A stretch of 64,000 nt of DNA, from the NCBI RefSeq assembly GCF_947090775.1, contig NZ_OX352321.1:3534001-3598000 (forward strand), in the 5' to 3' direction. Below, piece by piece: positions 8,162 to 15,283 of the stretch (position 1 is the stretch's first letter; every line of letters begins with the position of its first letter). The position numbers and the translations under genes are program-made. Source of the DNA: Pseudarthrobacter sp. MM222. Its GTDB lineage: Bacteria > Actinomycetota > Actinomycetes > Actinomycetales > Micrococcaceae. Under the pieces are notes generated by a model. The model was not told where the DNA came from and made no database searches. It saw nothing but the letters and a program-made list of their open reading frames with translations.

Positions 8162-8731
8162 TTACTTCCTCCGGCCGAATTTCGGCAGGTTGGCGAGCAG
8201 GTCGGCGGCCTTCGTGGCGGCGCGGCCGACTGTGCGTCCGATCTGTTGCGGCATCTTGTCCTCGCCGGCGGAACCGACGGGGATAACGACGGCGGGGCTC
8301 AGCGGGCTGCCCGCGGCGCGCCCCGCCAGGGCGGCGGCGGGTTGCGGCGCGGTGGGTGAAGCGGGCTGCGGCGCGGCCGGGGCGGCTGCGGCTGCGAGTC
8401 CGTCCGGAGCGGTCTGGAGCAGCTTGTCGGGGACGCGGTCCGCGGATGACTCGGAAACCACCACCGGCCTGCCGACGTCGAACGTTGCCAGCCAGCTGGC
8501 GATGCCCGCGAGGGGTTTCGGGTTCAACGCGTAGTAGCGTTTCTGGCCCTGGGCGCGCATGCTGACGAGGTCCGCTTCTCGGAGGACTTTGAGATGCTTG
8601 GAAATGGTGGGCTGGCTTGCCTCAAGCTCCTGGACCAGCTCCCCCACCGCCTTATCCCCCTTGCGGAGGGCCACCAGAATGTCACGCCGGGTTGCCTCAG
8701 CAATGACGGCAAATACGTCGTCTGTCACCAT
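8162..8731 (-). CDS. ArsR-type HTH regulator with long disordered tail
   Basis: About 189 aa. Residues 1-75 form an ArsR-like winged helix (IAEATRRDILVALRKGDKAV, ASQPTISKHLKVLREADLV, YYALNPKPL). No ArsR metal-binding CxC motif is present. The remaining 110 residues are Ala/Pro-rich and end with a basic stretch (NLPKFGRRK). The start is either ATG 8731 or GTG 8728; GGAGG spacing (2 nt versus 5 nt) slightly favours the GTG. It is convergent with lldD, 10 bp apart. The target genes are unknown. Confidence 0.82.
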   Translation of the reverse strand: MVTDDVFAVIAEATRRDILVALRKGDKAVGELVQELEASQPTISKHLKVLREADLVSMRAQGQKRYYALNPKPLAGIASWLATFDVGRPVVVSESSADRVPDKLLQTAPDGLAAAAAPAAPQPASPTAPQPAAALAGRAAGSPLSPAVVIPVGSAGEDKMPQQIGRTVGRAATKAADLLANLPKFGRRK

Positions 8732-8809
8732 GCCCTCCACACTAGCGACATATACGCCGGATGGCATCAACTATTTCAAGCTGGCGGGCAACGGGGACCC
8801 GCGGTCGCG

Positions 8810-10033
8810 TCAGTCGAACCAGGGGTCCAGTCCGTAGAGCGGAAATACTTCCTTGCGGGTGGCCATCACGGTGCGGTCCACGTCGTCATTGGGGTCGAAG
8901 CCGACCTCCCAGGAACGCCACCACAGGTCGACGTCGTCCCCCATGAACTGAGGCGGTTCCACACCGTAGCGGGCCCCGTAGGTCTCCTGCACATAGCGGC
9001 GCCAGTCCTCCGGGACCGGGGTACGGAGCGGGACGGGACGCCCCGCCGCGATCGCGATCAGGTGGCTCCAGGAGCGGGGCACGACGGTGACGACGTTGTA
9101 GCCGCCGCCGCCCGTGGAGATCCAGCGGTTGTCGCAGTACCGGGCCGCAAGGTTGCCGATCGCCGTGGTGACCTCGCGCTGGCCGTCCACGCTGATGTTC
9201 AGGTGCGTCAGCGGATCCAGCCGGTGCGAGTCACAGCCGTGCTGGCTGACAATCACTTCCGGCGCGAAGGCTCCGACCAGCTGCGGCACCACCGCGTGAA
9301 ACGCCCGGAGCCAGCCGGCATCGCCGGTGCCGGCCGGGAGGGCCACATTCACGGCGCTGCCCACGGCGCTCGGTCCGCCGATCTCGTTGGCGAAGCCGGT
9401 GCCCGGAAAGAGGGTCAGTCCCGTCTCGTGCAGCGAGACGGTCAGCACCCGTGGATCGTCCCAGAAGATACTCTGGGTGCCGTCGCCGTGGTGCGCGTCA
9501 ACGTCGAGGTACGCGACCCGCTGCACGCCGCCGTCCAGCAGGCGCTGGATCGCCAGGGCGGCGTCGTTGTAGATGCAGAAGCCGCTCGCCCGCTCGCGCG
9601 AGGCGTGGTGCATCCCCCCGCCGAAGTTAACCGCCCGGACCGCGCTGCCGTCCAGGATGGCGGCGGCGGCGAGCAGCGAGCCCCCGGCCAGCCGGGCGCT
9701 GGCCTCATGCATGCCGGCGAAGGCGGGGTCGTCCTCGGTGCCGAGCCCGCGTTCCAGGTCGATGCTGTCCGGGTCCTCGCTGACGCGGCGGACAGCGGCG
9801 ACGAACTCGGGGCTGTGCACGGTGCGGAGTTCCTCGTCGGAGGCCACCTCGGGGGCCGCCACGCTGACGTGGTCCAGATCCAGCAGGCCAAGACTCCTGG
9901 CCAACCGGGCCGTGAGTTCCATCCGCTCCGGCGCCATGGGGTGGCCATGGCCGAAATTGTAGGCAGTCATGTCCGGGTCCCACACCACCGTCGTCGGCAA
10001 TGCGGTCTTGGTGAGGCCGGGCAGGTATGTCAT
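8810..10033 (-). CDS. acuC: AcuC-type histone-deacetylase-family protein
   Basis: A 407-aa protein of the zinc-dependent class I deacetylase fold. Motifs are YNFGHGHPMAPERM near the N-terminus, VNFGGGMHHASRERASGFC, YLDVDAHHGDGTQSIFW (Zn-binding Asp/His), SQHGCDSHRLDPL (second Zn Asp) and STGGGGYN near the C-terminus. Bacterial AcuC deacetylates acetyl-CoA synthetase in Bacillus, and an acs gene sits at 43.4 kb of this window, but the physiological substrate here is inference. ATG 10033 is used; the frame also has a TTG immediately before it. Confidence 0.9.
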   Translation of the reverse strand: MTYLPGLTKTALPTTVVWDPDMTAYNFGHGHPMAPERMELTARLARSLGLLDLDHVSVAAPEVASDEELRTVHSPEFVAAVRRVSEDPDSIDLERGLGTEDDPAFAGMHEASARLAGGSLLAAAAILDGSAVRAVNFGGGMHHASRERASGFCIYNDAALAIQRLLDGGVQRVAYLDVDAHHGDGTQSIFWDDPRVLTVSLHETGLTLFPGTGFANEIGGPSAVGSAVNVALPAGTGDAGWLRAFHAVVPQLVGAFAPEVIVSQHGCDSHRLDPLTHLNISVDGQREVTTAIGNLAARYCDNRWISTGGGGYNVVTVVPRSWSHLIAIAAGRPVPLRTPVPEDWRRYVQETYGARYGVEPPQFMGDDVDLWWRSWEVGFDPNDDVDRTVMATRKEVFPLYGLDPWFD

Positions 10034-10136
10034 CAATCACAGGCTACCCGAGCCGAGGGGCCCTCAGCCCCGTCATCGCGCGGACTTTAGTGGTTTACTA
10101 CTGAAGGAAGAAGTTTCAACCGAGGACAAGCCACAC

Positions 10137-11567
10137 ATGACGCAACGCCAGTCGAGGTCCGAGAGCGCGGTCAGCTGGCAGCCCGGCCCTCCGGAGCGGG
10201 AGGGCCTGTGGATCTTCACGCGGCTGCGCGACTTCATCGACAACATCGCCAACAGCTCACCAGCACGCCTCGCGCTGACCACGTTCGCCGTGGTGATCCT
10301 GGTCTTTACGGCACTGCTGTCGCTGCCGCTTTCCTCAGCCACGGGAACGGTAACCCCCCTGCACCAGGCGCTCTTCACCGCGGTGTCCGCCGTCTGCGTC
10401 ACCGGCCTGACGGTGGTGTCCACGGCCGCGCATTGGTCCTTCTTCGGACAGCTCATCATCCTGATCGGCATCTTCGTCGGCGGGCTGGGCACCCTGACGC
10501 TGGCATCCCTGCTGGCGCTCATGGTCAGCAAAAGACTCGGAGTCCGCGGCAAGCTGATTGCTCAGGAGGCCATGAACGCCGGCCGGCTGGGCGAGGTCGG
10601 CACCCTGCTGCGGATCGTCATCGTCACGTCCGTGGTGATTGAGGCGGCGCTCGCCCTCGCACTGATTCCGCGGTTCCTCGCACTCGGCGAGAGCTTCGGC
10701 CAGTCGGTCTGGCACGGGGTGTTCTACTCCATCTCCGCGTTCAACAACGCCGGCTTCACCCCCCACTCCGACGGCATCGTTCCCTATGAGACCGACCTGT
10801 GGATTCTCGTCCCGCTCATGTTGGGTGTCTTCCTCGGCAGCCTGGGCTTCCCCGTGGTCATGGTGCTGCAGCAGAACGGCCTGAACTGGAAGAAGTGGAA
10901 CCTCCACACCAAGCTGACCATACAGGTGTCATTTATCCTCCTCGGCGCCGGTACGGTGCTCTGGGGGCTGATGGAGTGGGAAAACGTCCGGACCATCGGC
11001 GGCATGGACGACGCCGACAAAGTCATCCATTCGCTCTTCGCGTCCGTGATGACCCGGTCCGGCGGATTCAACCTGGTGGACCAGAACCAGATGGATTCGA
11101 CCACCATGCTGCTGACCGATGCCCTGATGTTCGCCGGCGGCGGCTCCGCGTCAACCGCCGGCGGCATCAAGGTCACCACAATCGCCGTCATGTTCCTGGC
11201 GATCGTGGCCGAGGCCCGCGGCGACTCCGACGTAAAAATCTACGGCCGCACCATCCCGGAGGGCACCATGCGGGTGGCCATCTCCGTGATCGTCGCAGGC
11301 GCCACCCTCGTGGCGGTTTCGGCCCTGCTGCTGCTGCAGATCAGCGGTGCGTCCCTGGACCGGGTCCTGTTTGAAACCATTTCCGCCTTCGCCACGGTGG
11401 GCCTGAGCACCAACCTCAGCGCCGAACTACCGCCGTCGGGGGTCTATGTCCTCAGCGCCCTGATGTTCGCTGGGCGCGTCGGGACAGTCACCCTTGCCGC
11501 CGCCCTCGCCCTGCGCCAGCGCAGCCAGCTGTACCACTACCCGGAAGAGAGACCCATCATTGGCTAG
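10137..11567 (+). CDS. trkH: TrkH-family potassium transporter
   Basis: A 476-aa integral membrane protein of the KtrB/TrkH superfamily, with four M1-P-M2 repeats. Selectivity-filter regions are seen at TAVSAVCVTGLT, SISAFNNAGFTPH, SVMTRSGGFN and FETISAFATVGLST. The N-terminal 45 residues are cytoplasmic. It is overlapped by trkA, so both subunits are made from one message. It imports K+, driven by the membrane potential or Na+/H+. Start ATG 10137 begins MTQRQSRSES; the frame is open further upstream but runs into the divergent acuC gene. Confidence 0.92.
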   Translation: MTQRQSRSESAVSWQPGPPEREGLWIFTRLRDFIDNIANSSPARLALTTFAVVILVFTALLSLPLSSATGTVTPLHQALFTAVSAVCVTGLTVVSTAAHWSFFGQLIILIGIFVGGLGTLTLASLLALMVSKRLGVRGKLIAQEAMNAGRLGEVGTLLRIVIVTSVVIEAALALALIPRFLALGESFGQSVWHGVFYSISAFNNAGFTPHSDGIVPYETDLWILVPLMLGVFLGSLGFPVVMVLQQNGLNWKKWNLHTKLTIQVSFILLGAGTVLWGLMEWENVRTIGGMDDADKVIHSLFASVMTRSGGFNLVDQNQMDSTTMLLTDALMFAGGGSASTAGGIKVTTIAVMFLAIVAEARGDSDVKIYGRTIPEGTMRVAISVIVAGATLVAVSALLLLQISGASLDRVLFETISAFATVGLSTNLSAELPPSGVYVLSALMFAGRVGTVTLAAALALRQRSQLYHYPEERPIIG

Positions 11568-12249
11568 TTCATCAACAGGCGCCGTCGACCGGCCCGCCCA
11601 CAACGCCCCGGTGCTGGTCGTTGGGCTGGGCCGCTTCGGCTCGTCCACCGCCGAGCAGCTGGTCAAGCAGGGCCGTGAGGTGCTCGCCATCGAACGCGAC
11701 CGGAACCTGGTGCAGAAATGGGCCAGCGTCCTGACGCACGTCGTCGAGGCCGACGCCACCAACATCGATGCCCTTCGGCAGCTCGGCGCGCAGGAGTTCA
11801 GTTCCGCTGTGGTGGGGGTGGGCACCTCAATCGAGTCCTCGGTGCTGATCACGGTCAATCTCGTGGACCTCGGCATCCAGCACCTCTGGGTCAAAGCGAT
11901 CACGCCCTCGCACGGCAAGATCCTGACCCGGATCGGCGCGCACCACGTCATCTACCCGGAGGCGGACGCGGGCGTCCGCGCCGCGCACCTGGTCTCCGGC
12001 CGGATGCTGGACTTCATCGAGTTCGACGACGACTTCGCGATTGTGAAGATGTACCCGCCGCGCGAAACAGTGGGCTTCACCCTCGAGGAGTCCAAGGTCC
12101 GGTCCAAATACGGCGTCACGATTGTGGGCGTGAAATCCCCGGGCGAGGACTTCACCTATGCCCGGCCGGAGACGAAGGTCTCCGCCCGGGACATGCTCAT
12201 TGTTTCGGGCCACGTGGACCTGCTCGAGAGGTTCGCCGCGAGGCCGTAA
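11560..12249 (+). CDS. trkA: TrkA regulatory subunit of potassium uptake
   Basis: About 229 aa. The RCK_N Rossmann domain begins VLVVGLGRFGSSTAEQLV (GxGxxG) and continues with the acidic IERDRNLVQKW; a RCK_C (TrkA-C) domain follows from about residue 150. It gates TrkH in response to nucleotides such as NAD(H), ATP/ADP or c-di-AMP in various families. The start is most likely TTG 11560, which overlaps the trkH stop by 8 bp and has GGAAGAG at suitable distance, implying translational coupling. Confidence 0.9.
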   Translation: MASSSTGAVDRPAHNAPVLVVGLGRFGSSTAEQLVKQGREVLAIERDRNLVQKWASVLTHVVEADATNIDALRQLGAQEFSSAVVGVGTSIESSVLITVNLVDLGIQHLWVKAITPSHGKILTRIGAHHVIYPEADAGVRAAHLVSGRMLDFIEFDDDFAIVKMYPPRETVGFTLEESKVRSKYGVTIVGVKSPGEDFTYARPETKVSARDMLIVSGHVDLLERFAARP

Positions 12250-12287
12250 GGCGCGGGCGGAACGCAAGGCCGGAAGTCGGCTCCCCG

Positions 12288-13121
12288 CTAGGCGAGTTGC
12301 TTCGTGATTTCGGCTGCCCGCGCGGCGGCAGCCCGTGCGCCGTCGGCCACGATCGCGGGAAGACCGCGCTCGTCAAAGGTGGCAATGGCTCGTTCCGTGG
12401 TGCCGTTGGGGCTCGTGACGGCCCTCCGCAGCGCTGCCGGATCCGCGCCGGGCTCGGCCAGCATGAAACCTGCCCCAGCAACGGTTTCCCGGGCGATCAG
12501 CAGCGACAGGTCCGGGTCCAGCCCAAGCTCCACGCCGGCGGCGGCCATGGCTTCGGCCAGGTAGAAGGCGTAGGCCGGGCCGGAGCCGCTGACCGCTGAC
12601 AGGGCGTCGACCTGGTCCTCGGGAATCTCGACGACGGTGCCGGCGGCGGCCAGGAGATCCTTGGCCAGTTGGAGCTGCTGTGCGGTGCAGTGGGTGCCCG
12701 GGGACACGGAGACGACGCCCCGGCCCAGCTTCGCCGGGGTATTCGGCATGGTGCGGATGACCGGCTGGCCGGCCGGAAGGGCCGCTTCCAGCTGCTCAAG
12801 CGACACGGCGGCGGCGACGCTGATCACGATAGTGTCCGGCGCGAGCGAATCACCGATCTCGCGGGCAAGGTCGGCGATGCCCACGGGCTTGACGCCAAGG
12901 ATCACGACATTGGATCCGGTGGCCGCCTGTTTGTTGTTCTCCGGCTCTTCCTCCCCGGCAATTGCCGTGATGCCTTGGTGCCGTTCGGCGAGTTCTGCGG
13001 CGCGTTCGGCGCGGCGGACTGTAGCGACGATGTCCGCCGGGTCGGCGCCGCCCGCGATCAGGCCGCCCAGGATTGCCTCGTTCATTGACCCACAGCCCAG
13101 GAATGCAATTCGGTTGCTCAT
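12288..13121 (-). CDS. proC: Pyrroline-5-carboxylate reductase
   Basis: A 277-aa enzyme for the last step of proline synthesis, NAD(P)H-dependent. The N-terminal Rossmann motif is IAFLGCGSMNEAILGGL; VILGVKPVGIADL and IRTMPNTPAKLGRGV are typical of the family; the C-terminal dimerisation domain contains DALSAVSGSGPAYAFYLAEA and PNGTTERAIA. ATG 13121 has GGGGG directly upstream. The gene is read from a 537-bp region with duplicated repeats and hairpins, an unusually long leader for a housekeeping gene. Confidence 0.94.
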   Translation of the reverse strand: MSNRIAFLGCGSMNEAILGGLIAGGADPADIVATVRRAERAAELAERHQGITAIAGEEEPENNKQAATGSNVVILGVKPVGIADLAREIGDSLAPDTIVISVAAAVSLEQLEAALPAGQPVIRTMPNTPAKLGRGVVSVSPGTHCTAQQLQLAKDLLAAAGTVVEIPEDQVDALSAVSGSGPAYAFYLAEAMAAAGVELGLDPDLSLLIARETVAGAGFMLAEPGADPAALRRAVTSPNGTTERAIATFDERGLPAIVADGARAAAARAAEITKQLA

Positions 13122-13196
13122 GCCCCCATCATTGCAGTCCGGCAGGATTCCCAGCCAGCTCACATCCACGGCGCAGCCTTTTCCCAAACTCCGGGA

Positions 13197-13547
13197 CTAC
13201 GTTAGGAATTACCTCATTGAGGGTGCGAGTGATACCGCAACCATGCGGATGGTTGCCTGGCACCGGCAGTTTGCAGCGGGTTTTCCCCCATTTTCCCGAA
13301 GCGAACGGCCGGTGCCTTCGCCGTTTAACGCCACGCCGGGTACAGGGCCCGGCGCCGTAGGAGCGAATCAACTCCGAGCCGGTTTGCCAGCCAATACCCA
13401 GCTGAATTTCCTGGAACTCACAAGGTGGGCCGCTACTTTAGGAAGTGCCTCAACCAGGTGCGAGTGATGATAGTAGCGCCGGGCGGCTGCAGAAGGGATC
13501 CCCCCAGTTCCCCTGCGGAGCCGCCCGGCGCTAACTCGTTTAACGCC
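13197..13547. repeat. Duplicated hairpin cassette in 537-bp gap upstream of proC
   Basis: The 13122-13658 gap holds no gene I can support. It contains two related cassettes. Each has a 36-37-bp motif (13197-13233 and 13433-13468, about 30 of 36 positions identical, sharing TTAGGAA, CCTCA and GTGCGAGTGAT), then a perfect hairpin, then CGTTTAACGCC (13322-13332 and 13537-13547). Hairpins: 9 bp at 13259-13267/13308-13316, an extra 8 bp at 13237-13244/13249-13256, and 14 bp at 13475-13488/13519-13532. Stem sequences differ between cassettes while pairing stays perfect, which suggests structure is selected. Confidence 0.7.
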
Positions 13548-13658
13548 GCCGGCCGGACACCCAGACGAGGGCCTGGCCCCCTAGCCCCGGATTGGCCGCA
13601 CTTCAAAGGGCAGGGTGGCTGCCCGGGCCAGATTGTCCGCCCGGCCGGCTCCGCACCG

Positions 13659-14669
13659 TCAGCGGACGTCGGCGGCCCGGTTGTTGCTCCGACCACTGTC
13701 TGCGAGCTGGCCCACGTGGGGCGCGGGCTCCAGCGGTCCGTCGAAGACCAGCTGGTCCAGGCGCCGGAGAATAAGTCCCTCACGCAGGGCCCAGGGGCAG
13801 ATTTCCATGCTGGGAAACTCGAACAGTTCCAGGGCGGCCTCCGCCACGAGCGCCCCGGCCAGCAACTGGGGCGCACGGGCTTCCGAGACGCCGGGAAGGT
13901 GCAGCCGGTCCTCCACCTGCATGGCCGAGATGCGCTGTGCCCACAGGCCCAAATCCGTCGCGAACAGCTCCCGTTTGACGTACGGCCCAGCGGCACTGGG
14001 CGCGGCCCCCGCGATGCGCGCCAGCGAACGGAAGGTCTTGGAGGTTCCGGCCACGAGGTTCGCCCGGCCCAACTTCCCGAAGTTGCGAACCACGGGGCTG
14101 AGCGTGTCCCGGACGTAGCGCCGAAGTTCCTTGACGCTCCTGGCCGAGGGCGGGTCCTCAAGCAGCCAATCCCGGGTAAGCCGGCTGGCTCCGAGCGGGA
14201 CGGACATCGCGAGTTCCGGCAGTTCGTCCTGCCCGTAGGCCATCTCGAAGGATCCGCCGCCGATGTCGAGGTCCAGGACAGGGCCGGCGCCCCAGCCGTA
14301 CCAGCGGCGGACAGCGAAGAACGTCATGGACGCTTCTTCACTGCCGGTGAGCTCCTGCAGCGTCACGGTGGTCTCATGCTTGACGCGGGCCAGGACGGCA
14401 AGCCCGTTGGTGGCCTCGCGGATCGCCGAGGTACAGAAGGCCAGAAGGTCGTCGGCTTTGTGCTTGGCCGCGAATTCCCAGGCTTCCAGGACGAACTCGA
14501 TCAGCTCGTGCTGGCCGGCGTCGTTAATGTTGCCGTCGCCGTCGAGGAACTGGACGAGGGACAGCGGGCGCTTGTGCGAGGCGAAAGGCACCGGGCGTGC
14601 GCCCGGGTGCGCGTCAACCAGCAGCAGGTGCACGGTGTTTGAACCGATATCGAGGACGCCAAGACGCAT
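13659..14669 (-). CDS. Ppx/GppA-family exopolyphosphatase
   Basis: A 336-aa protein of the ASKHA (actin-like ATPase) fold. It begins MRLGVLDIGSNTVHLLLVD (phosphate-1 loop); FCTSAIREATNG and VLDLDIGGGSFEMAYG (phosphate-2) follow, with the catalytic Glu in the SEEA region. Length matches the short actinobacterial Ppx type without the C-terminal HD domain. The likely activity is hydrolysis of terminal phosphate from polyphosphate and/or pppGpp; which one dominates is not visible. The stop is 1 kb upstream of proC on the same strand, separated by the structured gap. Confidence 0.9.
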   Translation of the reverse strand: MRLGVLDIGSNTVHLLLVDAHPGARPVPFASHKRPLSLVQFLDGDGNINDAGQHELIEFVLEAWEFAAKHKADDLLAFCTSAIREATNGLAVLARVKHETTVTLQELTGSEEASMTFFAVRRWYGWGAGPVLDLDIGGGSFEMAYGQDELPELAMSVPLGASRLTRDWLLEDPPSARSVKELRRYVRDTLSPVVRNFGKLGRANLVAGTSKTFRSLARIAGAAPSAAGPYVKRELFATDLGLWAQRISAMQVEDRLHLPGVSEARAPQLLAGALVAEAALELFEFPSMEICPWALREGLILRRLDQLVFDGPLEPAPHVGQLADSGRSNNRAADVR

Positions 14670-14711
14670 GCTGCCATTATTCCCCGGTCGAAGCTGCGGG
14701 CCTAACCGCCG

Positions 14712-15164
14712 TCAGCCCTGCTCGCCGTCGGGCCCGGCGGCGTCGCCCGCGTCGTCGGCCGGCTTGAAGTCGCGGCGGATGTTGGCGACGCCTTCCGGAT
14801 CGATTTCGAAACCGAACGCCGCGCCGGGGTTGATAACCATGCCGAGCTCGTCTCCGAGGTTGCCGATGATCGCTGCACCCTGCGTGCCGAGCACGTTGGG
14901 AGCGGCCTCGAGGTACTGCTCGCCGACCCGGCTGGGGTGTGAGAATACGGCCAGCACGGGCTTCCCGGAGGAGTTGGCGAGCACGAGCGGCTCGACCTGC
15001 GAGTCGGCCCCTTCGAGGGCGTCGGAGCTGACCACGTAGACCTCGTTGTTGAGGAAGGCCAGGATGACGTCAACGGGGTTGGCGTCCGGCTGCTCGCCCC
15101 GGGCGAGCTGCTCTTCGAGATCGTTCAGCGGCTGGGGATCCAAGGGAGTCTGCTGTTCAGTCAT
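14712..15164 (-). CDS. SseB-like domain protein
   Basis: 150 aa. After a 25-residue polar N-terminus, residues 28-130 match the SseB N-terminal domain pattern: DVILAFLNNEVYVVSS, AVFSHPSRV, GAAIIGNLGDELGMVINPGA, then a hydrophobic strand FGFEIDPEGVANIRRDF. Such proteins are widespread in actinobacteria and have no established biochemical function. It lies between ppx and topA on the minus strand, with a 42-bp gap to ppx. The C-terminus is acidic and low-complexity. Confidence 0.75.
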   Translation of the reverse strand: MTEQQTPLDPQPLNDLEEQLARGEQPDANPVDVILAFLNNEVYVVSSDALEGADSQVEPLVLANSSGKPVLAVFSHPSRVGEQYLEAAPNVLGTQGAAIIGNLGDELGMVINPGAAFGFEIDPEGVANIRRDFKPADDAGDAAGPDGEQG

Positions 15165-15221
15165 GTTCCTACTCGATCACGATTCCGACCGGCTCCGCAA
15201 ACGCGAAATCGCCGGTCCGCT

Positions 15222-15253
15222 GCGGGTTCGCCGGAAAATTCCGGCGAACCCGC
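15222..15253. terminator. Perfect 13-bp hairpin between topA and SseB gene
   Basis: GCGGGTTCGCCGG is perfectly complementary to CCGGCGAACCCGC across a 6-nt AT loop. It lies 30 bp beyond the topA stop codon on the minus strand and upstream of the SseB-like gene. No T-run follows on either strand. Confidence 0.55.
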
Positions 15254-15283
15254 GCGCTTCCGGCGAATTCGGTGTGGCTGTTC

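Noticed and set aside
13322..13547. Integron attC site suggested by GTTTAAC core-like sequences
   Set aside because: The two copies are in the same orientation and lack the inverted outer core site needed for attC; there is no integrase.
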